This document shows, one piece after another, positions 35,501 through 49,025 of a DNA stretch of 58,853 nt; positions within the stretch are counted from its first letter, which is position 1; the number at the start of each line of letters is the position of its first letter. The DNA is from Chlamydomonas sphaeroides (Eukaryota > Chlorophyta > Chlorophyceae > Chlamydomonadales > Chlamydomonadaceae): positions 1-58,853 of the forward strand of contig BDDC01000495.1 in NCBI GenBank assembly GCA_001662425.1. The letters are read 5' to 3'. The position numbers and the translations under genes were made by a program. The notes under the pieces are model-generated. The model was not told the origin of the DNA. It did not search any database and saw nothing but the letters and a program-made list of their open reading frames with translations.

Positions 35501-35904
35501 CGCTGCCGCCGGCGGGGCCATGGCTGTGCCGCAGGGAGCAGCTCAAGCTGTGCGCGGCGCCTTGCTGCGCCAACTTTGGCTGCGCCAGCGAGGCCGAGCT
35601 GCGGCTGCAGATGTGCGAGGGCTGCCGCTCCGTGCGCTACTGCGGCGCGGCATGCCAGCCGCGGCACTGGCGCGAGGGCCACCGGGAGGAGTGCGCCGGC
35701 CTGGCCCGGCTGCGGGCAGAGGCGCTGGCGGCGGCGGCTGGCGGTGTCGCGACTAGGGGCTGGCGCGCTAGCCGGGGCGCAGTGAGAGCGCAGGGGATGG
35801 CTGCGGCGACATGGGAAGCACAGGGATGCTTTGTCGTATGGTTAAGGTGGTCGGGCCATCGTGCCGAACACACAGTTGAGGTTGGTACATGGGTGAGTGG
35901 CTAG
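32547..35904 (+). pseudogene. MYND zinc-finger protein, copy A (frameshifted, internally deleted)
   Basis: The copy starts at ATG 32547 with a long Ala/Leu-rich helical region (first exon to about 33600). A second exon begins near 33692 (KLLSAKESLAASPLLAVTD), and the C-terminal MYND finger lies at about 35551-35700. The finger has paired Cys in C-A-A-P-C-C, M-C-E-G-C, V-R-Y-C-G-A-A-C and a final H-W-R-E-G-H-R-E-E-C. Compared with copy B, roughly 600 nt of coding sequence are missing near 33600. Four extra nt at about 34587 (CCATTCATACG against CCATACG) shift the frame into a TGA at 34678-34680. The second assembly gap lies between that break and the finger. MYND fingers mediate protein-protein contacts; the biological role here is unknown. 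A truncated 5' product could still be made. Confidence 0.7.
34918..35306. other. Assembly gap (389 N) inside MYND copy A
   Basis: The bases on both sides match copy B, where only about 61 nt separate the same flanks. Either the gap size is wrong or copy A carries extra DNA here. Confidence 0.95.
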
Positions 35905-37347
35905 TGTCTGCGATGGCCGGGCAGTGTGCGCGAAGACGTATGGTACTGACTCGCGTAGCGGCTTAGGGCCCTGACCTTGGGGCATTGAGGCGGGCGTCAT
36001 ACACGACCCGAGTGCGCTGGCGAGCTCGAGGGCGCAGCCTGGATGCAGTGTTGAGCAGCGTCCATCGCTGCCGCGCATTGCATAGCTGGGTTTCATGAGC
36101 CGCTCTTCGTCGAGCGTACGCGGTGCGCAAGCGTTGACCTCCCCACGCATCGGGCAGGGTGCCTGCAGCCGCCGTTGCAGGGGGGGCAATGGCACAGGGT
36201 CTAGCGACAGAGCTCACGATGGCAATACCATGTCGCCTGTACACATGGTCGCAAGTGGGTCGGGTCAACGGAGCAGGTTTCCAGGTTTCCCAGTTGCGCG
36301 CGTGCTACTCGCGCAACCTGCAGTGGTGACGAAGGCCAGGGGCCACCGCACGCAACTAGGACAGCAGCAGTTTGGTGGCGTGCACTGCCGTGCAAATGGC
36401 AATGAACGCCAACACGCCACGCAGAGGCATGTTGGCGGACGTTGGGGCGGGCGTCACGCGGCGCCTGAGGGGGCCAGAGGGTGCTCCAAGGCGCAGCCTG
36501 GGATCGTGGGATGTAGAGCAACCGGCGCTGCTTTGTGGGGCCACAAGACCTGACCAGCATCCATGGGGAACTGGGGGCTTACTGCCGTGTTTCACACCAA
36601 CACAAGAGCCATTGCCCGCCACTAGCGCAGCAAACACCCGTTGCCACCCCAATGTCAAGCCCCACGGCCGCCGCTCCGAGCGGCGCCCCGCAGCCAGATG
36701 CCAACACACGCACGGCGCCGGCCGCACCACACAACACGGGGGCTCTGGGCCTCGTGCCGCCCACACCGGCGCCCTCTCGATCCGGCCCAGCAGCCCGCCT
36801 CTGAAGCCGTATCCCTGCACAGCAAGCCGCACAAGCTGCAAGCCGCGCCGCCCCTGCAGCGCGATGCTTGATCCACAGCTTCGCCCGACCGCCCTCGTCT
36901 CCCCCCACACCTCACCACAGCCCCACCCCGGAACACCTCGTGGCTTCAGTCGCCGTCGCCGCAGCGTCGGCCACTTGCAACACGACCGCGCGCAGCGCGA
37001 CCCCCTTGCACGGGCGGCCCCACAACACCGACCGTCCCACCGCATGGACCCCCTGGCGCCAGCGGCGCAGGCAGCGCGGCCCCGCCCGTGCCGCAGCCAT
37101 GTCGAGCCGGGGCCCAACGCCCCACGAGACCGCCTCACGAGTGCGAAACGCCCAGCGCGACGGCTCCGCCGCGCCACTGCAAGGCCAGCCCAACCGCTCG
37201 CACTCGACTGATCCCTGCTTGGAACCGCGCCGCCCCAAGGCGTGGCCCTGTTCCGCAAAGACCCGTGCCGACTAGACATTTGGGCGAGCCACCTAGAACA
37301 CCACCGTGTCCCTGCGTGGACCCGCGTTGACATAGGAGCCGTGCCGC
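35905..37347. other. Between MYND copy A and RPN11, no supported gene
   Basis: The right part is probably the RPN11 3' UTR. Long open frames on the minus strand here lack any recognisable domain or splice consistency. A short duplicate of the RPN11 stop region lies at 37288-37310. Confidence 0.5.
37288..37310 (-). other. Duplicate of the RPN11 3' coding end
   Basis: The minus strand reads GACACGGTGGTGTTCTAG, against GACACGGTCGTGTTCTAG at the real stop (37365-37348). Flanking bases also match. It lies about 55 nt downstream of the real stop, in the presumed 3' UTR. Confidence 0.75.
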
Positions 37348-40595
<3,248 letters not shown>

Positions 40596-41273
40596 TTTTG
40601 TGCTGGGGCCTAGTTGCGCGAGCCAAGCGCAGGGACTCGCAGATGCCCGCTCCCGGGTTCAGATGTGTAGGTAGAGCTTGATCAATGCAGTTCAACGCGT
40701 TAAGAACAGCAGCTGGTCTACTAAGAGCTGGAACCAAAAATGAGTAGCGCAAAAGTCGCGGTAAACTTCTGTCGTTCTTGCAAGGTGCAATGCAAACGGA
40801 TGCGAGCAGGTTGCACGGTGGACAGGTCTGTGTGGCGAACATAGACAGGGCCCTCTCGTGATGGCCGCCGTGCGTGCGGGTTTCTCCCGCCCGACCCCGG
40901 CGGGACTGAGGCGCGATACGACGAGGCGTTGCCCAATGAATGCGTAGCATCTTTCAAGCAGCGATGCTCTGCGACAGTCGTGATACATGTGCGGCCAAAC
41001 ATAGCAGCATCCCGGCCGGAACGCTGGCTGCCTCATCAGCTTCACAGCAAGCAGCGCCCCAAGCCTCCAGCCAGGGCCCAACACGCCACAAGGGCGCAGT
41101 GTCTACGACGCTCTGCGCACGCCTTGCGGCACCAGGCATGCAGGACGCTGTCACACGAGTCACGCCGAGCCTCCTTCCAGCAGCGTCGCTGGTGCGCCTT
41201 GGCGCGGCACGGTCCCCCTCCGCTCCCCCTCCCCACGAGAAACGCATGCTGCCTACATGCCGGAACCCCTCGC

Positions 41274-44200
41274 CTACTGCAGCAGCGCCACACCGCCCGC
41301 CCCAAAAGCGCCCCCGGCGCCAAACAGCGCCGCCACCTGTGCCTCCGCTGCCGCCGGGCTGTGTGCCACCGCCACCGCCGGCGCCACCGCCGCCAGCGCG
41401 CCCGCCGCGCCGCCGCGGCCCGCCGACGCGAGGCCGCCGCCCGGCGCCGGCGCCGTCGCCTTGGCCGCCACCCGCTTCGCCTCCTCTACTTGGATCTGAA
41501 GCGCCGTCACGGCGTTGTCACGCGCCAGGGACAGCATGACCACGCCGGCGGCTGCCGGCGGCGGAGCCGCCGCCGCCGCCGTGGCGGCGGCCTGCAGCGC
41601 AGCCTGCTGCGGCGGCGCCAGGCGGCAGCCGGCGCGCGACAGCTCGGCCACCTCACGGGTCGATGCGGGCGCGGCGCGAAGGGCCGCCAGACGAAAGCCC
41701 TCGGCGTGGAGGCCGTCCAGAGCGTCGGCGATGCGGTGCCAGTCCAGGGCCGGAGCGGCGTCGAAGGGACCTGCGGTTGGGTGGCGGCGGCGTGCAACGG
41801 GTTGGTAGGTGTGGGGTAGTTGACATTCGTGGGGCGTGGGCGATGCATGGCACAGGCCGGGTCAGCGCTGGGGGCTGCGCAGCTGAAGCCTGCGGTTGCG
41901 CGGGCGCGGCGGCTGCCAGGGGCGGGGGATACCGTTGCACATGGAGCGGAATCGGCAATCAGCATGCGCCGGTAGGCAAAGACCGACCGCAGATGCAACA
42001 CAGCAGCGCTCACCCGAACCGCCGCCGGCCGAGGGGGCCACAACCATGGCCGTCAGCTGCAGCAGCCGGCAGCCGTCGGGCCGCACGAAGCGCTTGGCAG
42101 CGCCGCCAGCCGCCGGCGCTTCCGCCGGCTGCTGCGGCCACAGGGCTGCGATGGCGGCTGCCCCTTGGGCCCAGCTGCCGCACGCGTGCACCGCGCCGCC
42201 GCCGGCCGCCGGCGCCGCCAGCCCGCCGGCGATGTGCGCCAGGTGTGCGACGGCGTTGCTGCGGCTGACGTGCAGCAGCACCGCCGGGTGGCCCGACAGC
42301 GCCGGCAGCGCCGCAGCGGCGGCGCCGCCGGGCGATAGTACGGCGGTGGCGGCGGCATGGATCGTGTAGCCCTCGCGGACCAGGCCCTTGAGCAGCCGCG
42401 GTAGCACGTTGCGGTGCACTGCCGCGAAGTCCACGGCCGCTAGCGCCGACACGCGCTGCGGGCCACGGAGCAGCCACGCCAGCGGCGACGCCGCCGCGGC
42501 GGCGCCATGGGCGGGCCGCAGCGCCGCTGGCGGCAGCGGCGGCCGCAGGCTGCCGTCGTGCATGGACAAAGACAAAAACACCTGCCCCGGGTTGAACGCG
42601 AGCGCCAGCGCGCGCTTGGCCTGCGGCGGCGAGGAGCTGACGGCGGCGAGCAACGGCGGCGCCGCCGCCGGCCCTGCGGTCGCCGCCGTCGGGTACGAGC
42701 GCAGCAGGCCCTCGAGCAGGGCCAGCCAGCCGTCGGGTGCGGCGGCACCGCTGGCGGCGGCGCCGTCGGCGTGTGTAAGGCGGTGCGCCGCCGCCGCGAG
42801 AAGCTGTGCTGCGCGCGCCGCGGCAGACGGGCCGTGCAGGACGGCGAGTAGTGCGGGGTGGCTGATGACGATGCGTTGCGCCGGCCGCAGCGCGGCGGCG
42901 GCGCTGCCGCTGCTGCTGACCCGGCCGCTACCGCTGGCACTGTCCCCGCCGCTGACGGCCGCGTGCGGCTGCACGACCGTCAGACAGTGCGACACTTCGG
43001 ACGGAACCTGCCGTACGTACCGGCACGCGACGAGCTCCAGCCGGCCCGACGGCGCCGCTGACGACGGCTCGGCGGCGCCGCCAGCGGTGTGCGCCGCCAA
43101 CGCCGCCATCACCATCGCCGCCGTGTGCAGGTTCCGAGCCTGCAGCGCCACGACGGCGACGCCGTCCTCGCCGTGGTGCGCCGCAGCGGCTGCGGCTGCG
43201 GCGTCGGCAACATCCGCGTCGGCGGCGCCGCTGGCGTAGCCGAGCGCTGACGGCGCCGTCACCGCCAGCAGCTGCTCCGCCACGTGCACTGGCGGCAAGG
43301 CCTGCACCTCGGCCGGCGGCAGCGCCGAGCGCAAAGCGTCTGACGGCGCCAGCGAGCGCAGCGCCAGCGGCGCCGCCGCTGCTGGCGGAGCTGCCTTCGA
43401 GGACGACGGCGTCGGAACCGCTGGGATGCTGGCGAGCAGCAGCGGCAGCTGCTGGTCCGCCTCCTCCTTGCTCAGCTCCAGGAGCAGCGCCGGCGGCACC
43501 GCGTCGCCGGCGCTGGCGGCGCCGCTGGCCGCCGCCGCCGCCGGCGGCACCTGGCCTAGCAGCAGGCTGCGCAAGCTGTAGCCTGCCCACAGGGCGTGCT
43601 GCATGCACCACAGCGCCGCCACCAGCTGGCCATCGTCAGCGGCAGGCAGGGCGAGCCACTGGCTGACCGCCGGCGCGCTGGCCGCCAGGCCGATGCCGCC
43701 TGCGGATGGCGACGGCGGCGGAGCCGCAGCCACCGGCACCGACGCGCCGCCGCCTTGCCGCGGCGACGTGAGCGCCACCGGCGCGGCCGCGCCGGCGGCG
43801 CCGTCGAACAGCACCGCCGCCTCCCGCGCGCCGGCGGCGGCGTCGTACGAGCACGTGATGTGCCGTACGATGCTGCCGTACTGCGCGTGCAGCGAGCCGG
43901 GGTCGGTCAGGGCGGCGGTCTTGGGCTCGGGCGGCCCCAGCGCAGCCTGCCAGCGGCGCAGCGGCTCGCCTCGGCCAGCCAGCGCCAGCAGCGCAGAGCA
44001 GGTGAAGGGCGCGGGCCGGTGCGGGCTGGACGACACGAGCGCCGCCGCGGCTGTGTCGTCGAAGTACGCCAGCTGCAGGCCGCGGAGCGTGAGGCCCAGG
44101 CGCGCGGCTCGGCTCAGCAGGCCGTGCAGCAGCGCCGGCTCAGCCAGCGCGCCGGCGGTGGCGACGGTCACGAAGGTGGCGGCGCCGTCGGCGGCAGCCG

Positions 44201-47200
44201 GCGGCGGCGACGGCGTGCCGGAGGCGCTGGTCCGCGGCGGCGCCGCATGGTGGCTGAGGGCATTGGGCGGCAAGCGCAGCGGGCCGAAGAGCGCCGCTGC
44301 GCTGCCGGCGGCTGCGGCCCAGGGCCCGAGCGGCTCGCTAACGACGGCCACACCGGCGGCGGTGGCCGAGGGAGCCAGCACGTCCGCCCAGCGCACCGCC
44401 GCCAGCGCCGCCGTCAGCTGCGCCGCCGCCGCGCCGGCAGCGGCAGCCGCCGCCGCCACCGCGTCCGGCGACATGTGGCAGTAGGTATCGGCGTCGACGC
44501 CGGCGCGCGGCACGAACGCCATCGCAAGCACCCGGACCTCGCCGGCGGCGGCGCCGCCGAAGCGCGCCGCCGCCGCCGCGGGCAGCGACGGCCAGTCTGG
44601 CGGCACCGCCAGCAGGCGGGCCGAGACGGCAGACAGCGCGGGCAGGCCGCGCGGCGCGGACGCCAGCGGCCGCGAGGTGGCGCGCAGCAGCCACTCCAGG
44701 CAGGCGCCCACCTCGAGGGTGGTCATGTTGGCGGGGGAGGTGAGCAGCAGCGTGACGCAGGAGCTGGCGGGCAGCCAGGCAGGCAGCCGCGCCAGGTCCG
44801 TGGCCTGGGCCACGGCCGGCGGCGAGGCAGCGACGGTAGTAGTGGGCGACACGGCGGCCCGACCGGCGGAGCCCCCCGGCGCCGCAGCCCCGCTGGAGAG
44901 CTGCAGCGCCGCCGGCCGAGGGCCGTTGGCGGCGGCGGCGGCCGCAGGGGCGGCGGCGGCGCCGCCGATGCGGATGACGGTGCCGGCGGCGGCGACACGA
45001 TGTCCGCGCTCGCGCCGCGCGTGGACGATGGAGGCGGCCGGCGGCGGGGTGACCAGCGCCTCGTCCCCCTCGGTGCTGCACGTCGCAAAGGAGCGCGCCG
45101 GCGGCTCGGGCGCCGGCGGCTCGGCGGCAACGACAGAGGCGGGAACGACTGTGGCGGGAACGGCAGTGGCGGCGGGCTTGGGCACCGCCGCCTTGACGGC
45201 GGTGGGGCCAGCGGCAGGAGCAGGCGCGCCGTGGTCGGGGCCGCCGCCATTGGCTGTCGCTGTCTGGCGAGTCGGCGCCGCTGGCGCCGCGGCTGTTGCC
45301 GGCGCTGGTGCCGGCGCTGGTGTCGGCGCTGGTGCAACCGGTGGTGCCGGCGCTGGTGCCGCCGTTGGCGCCGCCGCTGGCTTGGCCCCGGAGTCCAGCT
45401 CCGCCACCCGCTGCGCCACCGCCGCCGGTGGCTCCGGCCACTTGCGCTCCGCCGCCGAGGCCGCAGCTGCGGCCTCGCCGCGCCGCTGCGCCTCCTCCTG
45501 CTGCGCCGCGCGGTGGCGCAGGTATGCCTGGATGTCCAGGGCCCGCTCCGCCTCCGCCTCCACCGGGTCCGTGTTACCAACGAACACCGAGCGCGAGGGC
45601 GGCTTCAGGTCGGCCACGTCGGTGCCGACGCTGGCGCCCGCCGACGCTGACCGCGTGACGGCCGTGGCGCCGCCGCCGGGCGTGCTGACGGTCGCGCTGG
45701 CCGGAGCTGGGGCTGGCGCGGGCGCCGGCGCGACCGTAGCCGTGGCGTCGACGGTAGCTACCGAATCAGCAAAGCGGACGCGAGGCTTGGCGGCCGGCGC
45801 AGCATCCACCGCTGCGGGCGCCGGCGGCGCGGCTGCCTGAGCCGCGGCTGGGGGCGCCGCGGCGGCGGCGGGCGGCGGCTTTGCGGGTGAGGCTGCGGCA
45901 GGCGCAGCGGCAGCGGCAGCAGCCGGGGGTACCTACAGCAGCAGGACGGGGCGCACAAGTAGGTTGGGCCGCATGTCCAGATGGCAAGGCAGCAAGCCAC
46001 ACGGCACACAGACAGGCGCACACACACGGTTGCCAAGCCAAGGGCCACGGCCACATCGGCTCGGCGGCATGTCCACCTTAAGGCCCCTCGCCCCTAGCGT
46101 AGCCCCACCCACCGGCCGCGTCCTCGGCACAGCCACCACATTATCGTCATCGTCCTCATCGCTGTCAGACACCACGGCCATGCGCTTGCGCGCCGCCTCC
46201 GCCTTGGCCTCGGACGCGCGCTGCGCCGCCTCCGCCATCGAGCGGTCACTGTTGCGCTGCGCCGCCTCCGCAATCGACTGCCGCAGGTCCACCTTGACTG
46301 GGCCGCTGCCAGCGGCCCCAGCGGCCACCGCCGCCGCCTCGGCCGCGGGCGGGGCTGCAAAGTACTTGAACTTGGCGGGCATGGGCCCGGCCGGCGGCGG
46401 CGCCGCCGCAGCGGCAGCGCCGGCTTCCATTGCGGCTGGTACTGACGCTGCAGCCAACGCCGTGGGTGCAGCCGCCGGCGCAGTCCGTGGCGCCGCCGGC
46501 GGGGCGGGCTTGGCGGCCGGCGCAGCCTCGTCGTCGCTCCACAGGCTGTCCGCAGCGGGCAGGTCGATGCCCAGCAGCCCGCTGCCCTCGGAGGCGGCAG
46601 CGCCAGAGCTGGGCCCTGGCGCCGCCGCGGCGGCGCTCAGTCGCGCTATGAGGGCGTCCAGGTCGTCCATGGCCAGACCGGCGACGGTGGACTCGAGGCT
46701 GAGCGGCGCGGGCGCCAGCGGCGGCGGCTCCGCCTCGGCAGCCTATGGCAGCAGGCAGGGGGCCAGGAGATTTGAGATCGCTAGAGGACCCGGGGTGTTC
46801 TGACGCCCGGCCGTAATTCGGCCAACCAGCCCATGCGGCCGCCCCGCCTTGCACGTGTTCAACTGTTTATCGCGCCCACACCGGCCCGGGCCTGGATGTT
46901 GGTCATGTCGCGCCACTAAGCCCGTGCAGCCCGCCGGAGCACAGCCCTCGGAGACCGCGCTATGGCCCGACAGACACCGGCCGGCGCCTTGCACAAGCCA
47001 GGCACCCAATCCGTCTCCTTCCAGGCTTGCGGGCTTCCCTAGCCCACCTGCAGCTCCTCATAGAAGTCCCGAGTGATGCGCTGCTCCTCCGCGGCCGCCG
47101 GAGGCCCGGCAGCAGCCGGTCCCGTTGCTGCCGCCGGCTGACCGGCGGCAGGAGGCGGCGCGCTCGCCGGGCCGCTTACTGCGCCGCTGCCCGGAGCTGG

Positions 47201-48449
47201 TCCCGCCGGCTGCTCTTGCGGCTGCTGACGCTGTTCGCGGAGAGCCGCGGCATGGGAGGCGGCCGCAGCCACCTGCTGGTCGTCCGTGGCTGCGGCGCTG
47301 GCCTGCAACGGTGCAGTGGCGGTACTGGTACGTCAGCAGAAGGCCGGGGGATGTGGGTCGGACCATGTGGGTCGATACGGACTGCCGGGCTCGACAACAT
47401 GGGTAAGACGTCGCTAGGACGCCGTCAAGGCGAGTTTACGGGCGTGCTTGGCAGCTCAAGCGCGCGCAGCTCGGCGCGTAGCGGCTTTCAGCTGCTGGCC
47501 TGCCAGTGCCTGCGGGGGCTGCCCCGCTGCGACGCGGAGAGTCGCTAGATCAAGTCGACCATGACGTGCAAGTGAACGCGTCGGGCTCGTGTGGATCGCT
47601 TACCCGCTTGCGCTCCTCGTACTGGGCTAAGCGCCCCGCAGCCCCCGCCAACCAGCCACGGCCCGACTGAGGCCCATCGTCCTCCTCCGCAAAGCTGGAT
47701 GCAGCTTCCGCACGCGCTGCTGAAAGCGAGGACGCGCCTGGAAAGAAAGGTCGACGGGTAGAAGAGTTCTTGGTGACAAGCAGAGGGACAGCATGTCGTC
47801 TGGCAGTGCGGTCCATAACGAACCAGCTTGCAGTGACGCGGCATCGCTGCGTACCTCGTAGTGGAGATGGCGCAGCCGCTGGCGCCGGTTGCGCAGCTTG
47901 TCGCTCAGATGCATGTCGGCTGGTGGGAGACTGTAGCTGAGGCGCGGGCGCCGTGCTGGCCGAGCCCACAGCCGGGGGCTGCGGGCTGTCGAGACGGCGG
48001 TGAGCTGGTGACGGTGCAGCTGGTCGGCGAGGTGAAGCGCCTGGACTCCGCAAGTTCTGCAACGAAGGTTCGTCGTGAGCTTGGCGAGCGGGGTTGACTT
48101 GCAAGGGGCGCGGCAAGGCTCACGGGATCGTCGTCCGTGTTTGACTCCTGGGCCGTCCAGTCGATATTGCTGAAGACCACCTCCGCATCACCCGAGGAGT
48201 CATCGTCAGAGTCTATGTCATCCCCGATAGACGGCAGGCTCTGCGGGTTGAACGTCGCGTGTTGGTTTCGCCAGACATGCCGCGCTGCTTTGACCACATC
48301 CACGCTGCGTTGCTGACATGACAAAGTCATCCTGACGAACTTACGGTTATGGCAGGCCGCTGCACCCGCGAGCTGAGCGTTGCATCGCCCCCGGGCGGTG
48401 TGGCCTCGTCGCTGTCGGAGTCACTATCAATCGCCACCGGTCGAGTCAT
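41274..48449 (-). CDS. Giant Ala-rich protein with degenerate NDK-like modules
   Basis: Eight exons keep one frame and give 1,988 residues: 48449-48345, 48312-48124, 48056-47855, 47737-47604, 47302-47048, 46742-46077, 45932-42014 (3.9 kb) and 41770-41274. The N-terminal third is acidic and disordered (DSDSDSDE; DDIDSDDDSSGD) with a charged helix (EEQRITRDFYEELQ). Residues about 700-890 are Ala/Pro linker. From about 890 onward, several segments resemble nucleoside diphosphate kinase folds with the active site lost: around 890-1085, 1110-1235, 1430-1560, 1620-1760 and 1824-1988. Examples are SRAARLGLTLRGLQLAYF followed later by GSLHAQYG and AREAAVLF, and ALDGLHAEGFRLAALRAA followed by VVMLSLARDNAV. 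The N-x-x-H-G-S catalytic loop is not preserved, so enzymatic activity is unlikely. Inactive NDK modules occur in ciliary proteins, so an axonemal scaffold role is a guess. Intron 1 would be only 32 nt; a start at 48330 would avoid it. Confidence 0.65.
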
Positions 48450-49025
48450 CACGCCACAAGGTCAGATGTCAGGTTGCGCCCGAGCCCAGCAACGTGAAGG
48501 CTAGTCAGCGCATGGTCGGTACTTTGCACACAGCTTCGCACACGGCCCAGTGTTGATTTGTTTGTGTTGAAGTTAACGCCAGAAGTCACTGTATGATTGT
48601 GCATGTCCGCAACCAGCTCCCCCGCGCAAACCCACACGCCACACCCGCTGAGTCCCCCCTGGGCGCTGTCCCCCAAACCTATCAATAATTAGAGCAATTA
48701 CCCAGCATCTGCGCATTGTATCAGCCATACCGGGCTGGAAGATGGAAAGATGCAGCGCGTAGGCACGGCATGGACGGCTGGTGCCTGCATGTCTGGGCAC
48801 GCACAACCGGGGCCCCTAAATAGGAAGAGCTGAACATCAATTCCGATGAAGGCGTATGCGAAGCCAAGGCATAGGGGCCCTGGGACTACCCGTGGGGCGT
48901 GGCCCGACCCGCAGGACCCGTGACAGCCCGTGATATCCTCGCATTTTGCATCAGCGCACCTCACCTTCGTGCCCCTGGCCCGAGCCCCTCGCCCATACTG
49001 CACACCGCTGATCAACTTGAGCACC
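48450..49025. other. Shared upstream region of the NDK-like gene and dynamin copy 2
   Basis: The two genes point away from each other across 576 nt, so this is a candidate bidirectional promoter. An A/T-rich patch lies near 48680-48700. No coding segment was seen. Confidence 0.4.

Noticed and set aside
43596..45650. 684-codon open frame on the plus strand opposite the NDK-like gene
   Set aside because: It is an Arg/Gly-rich antisense shadow of an Ala-codon-rich exon in GC-rich DNA. It shows no domain and no splice structure.
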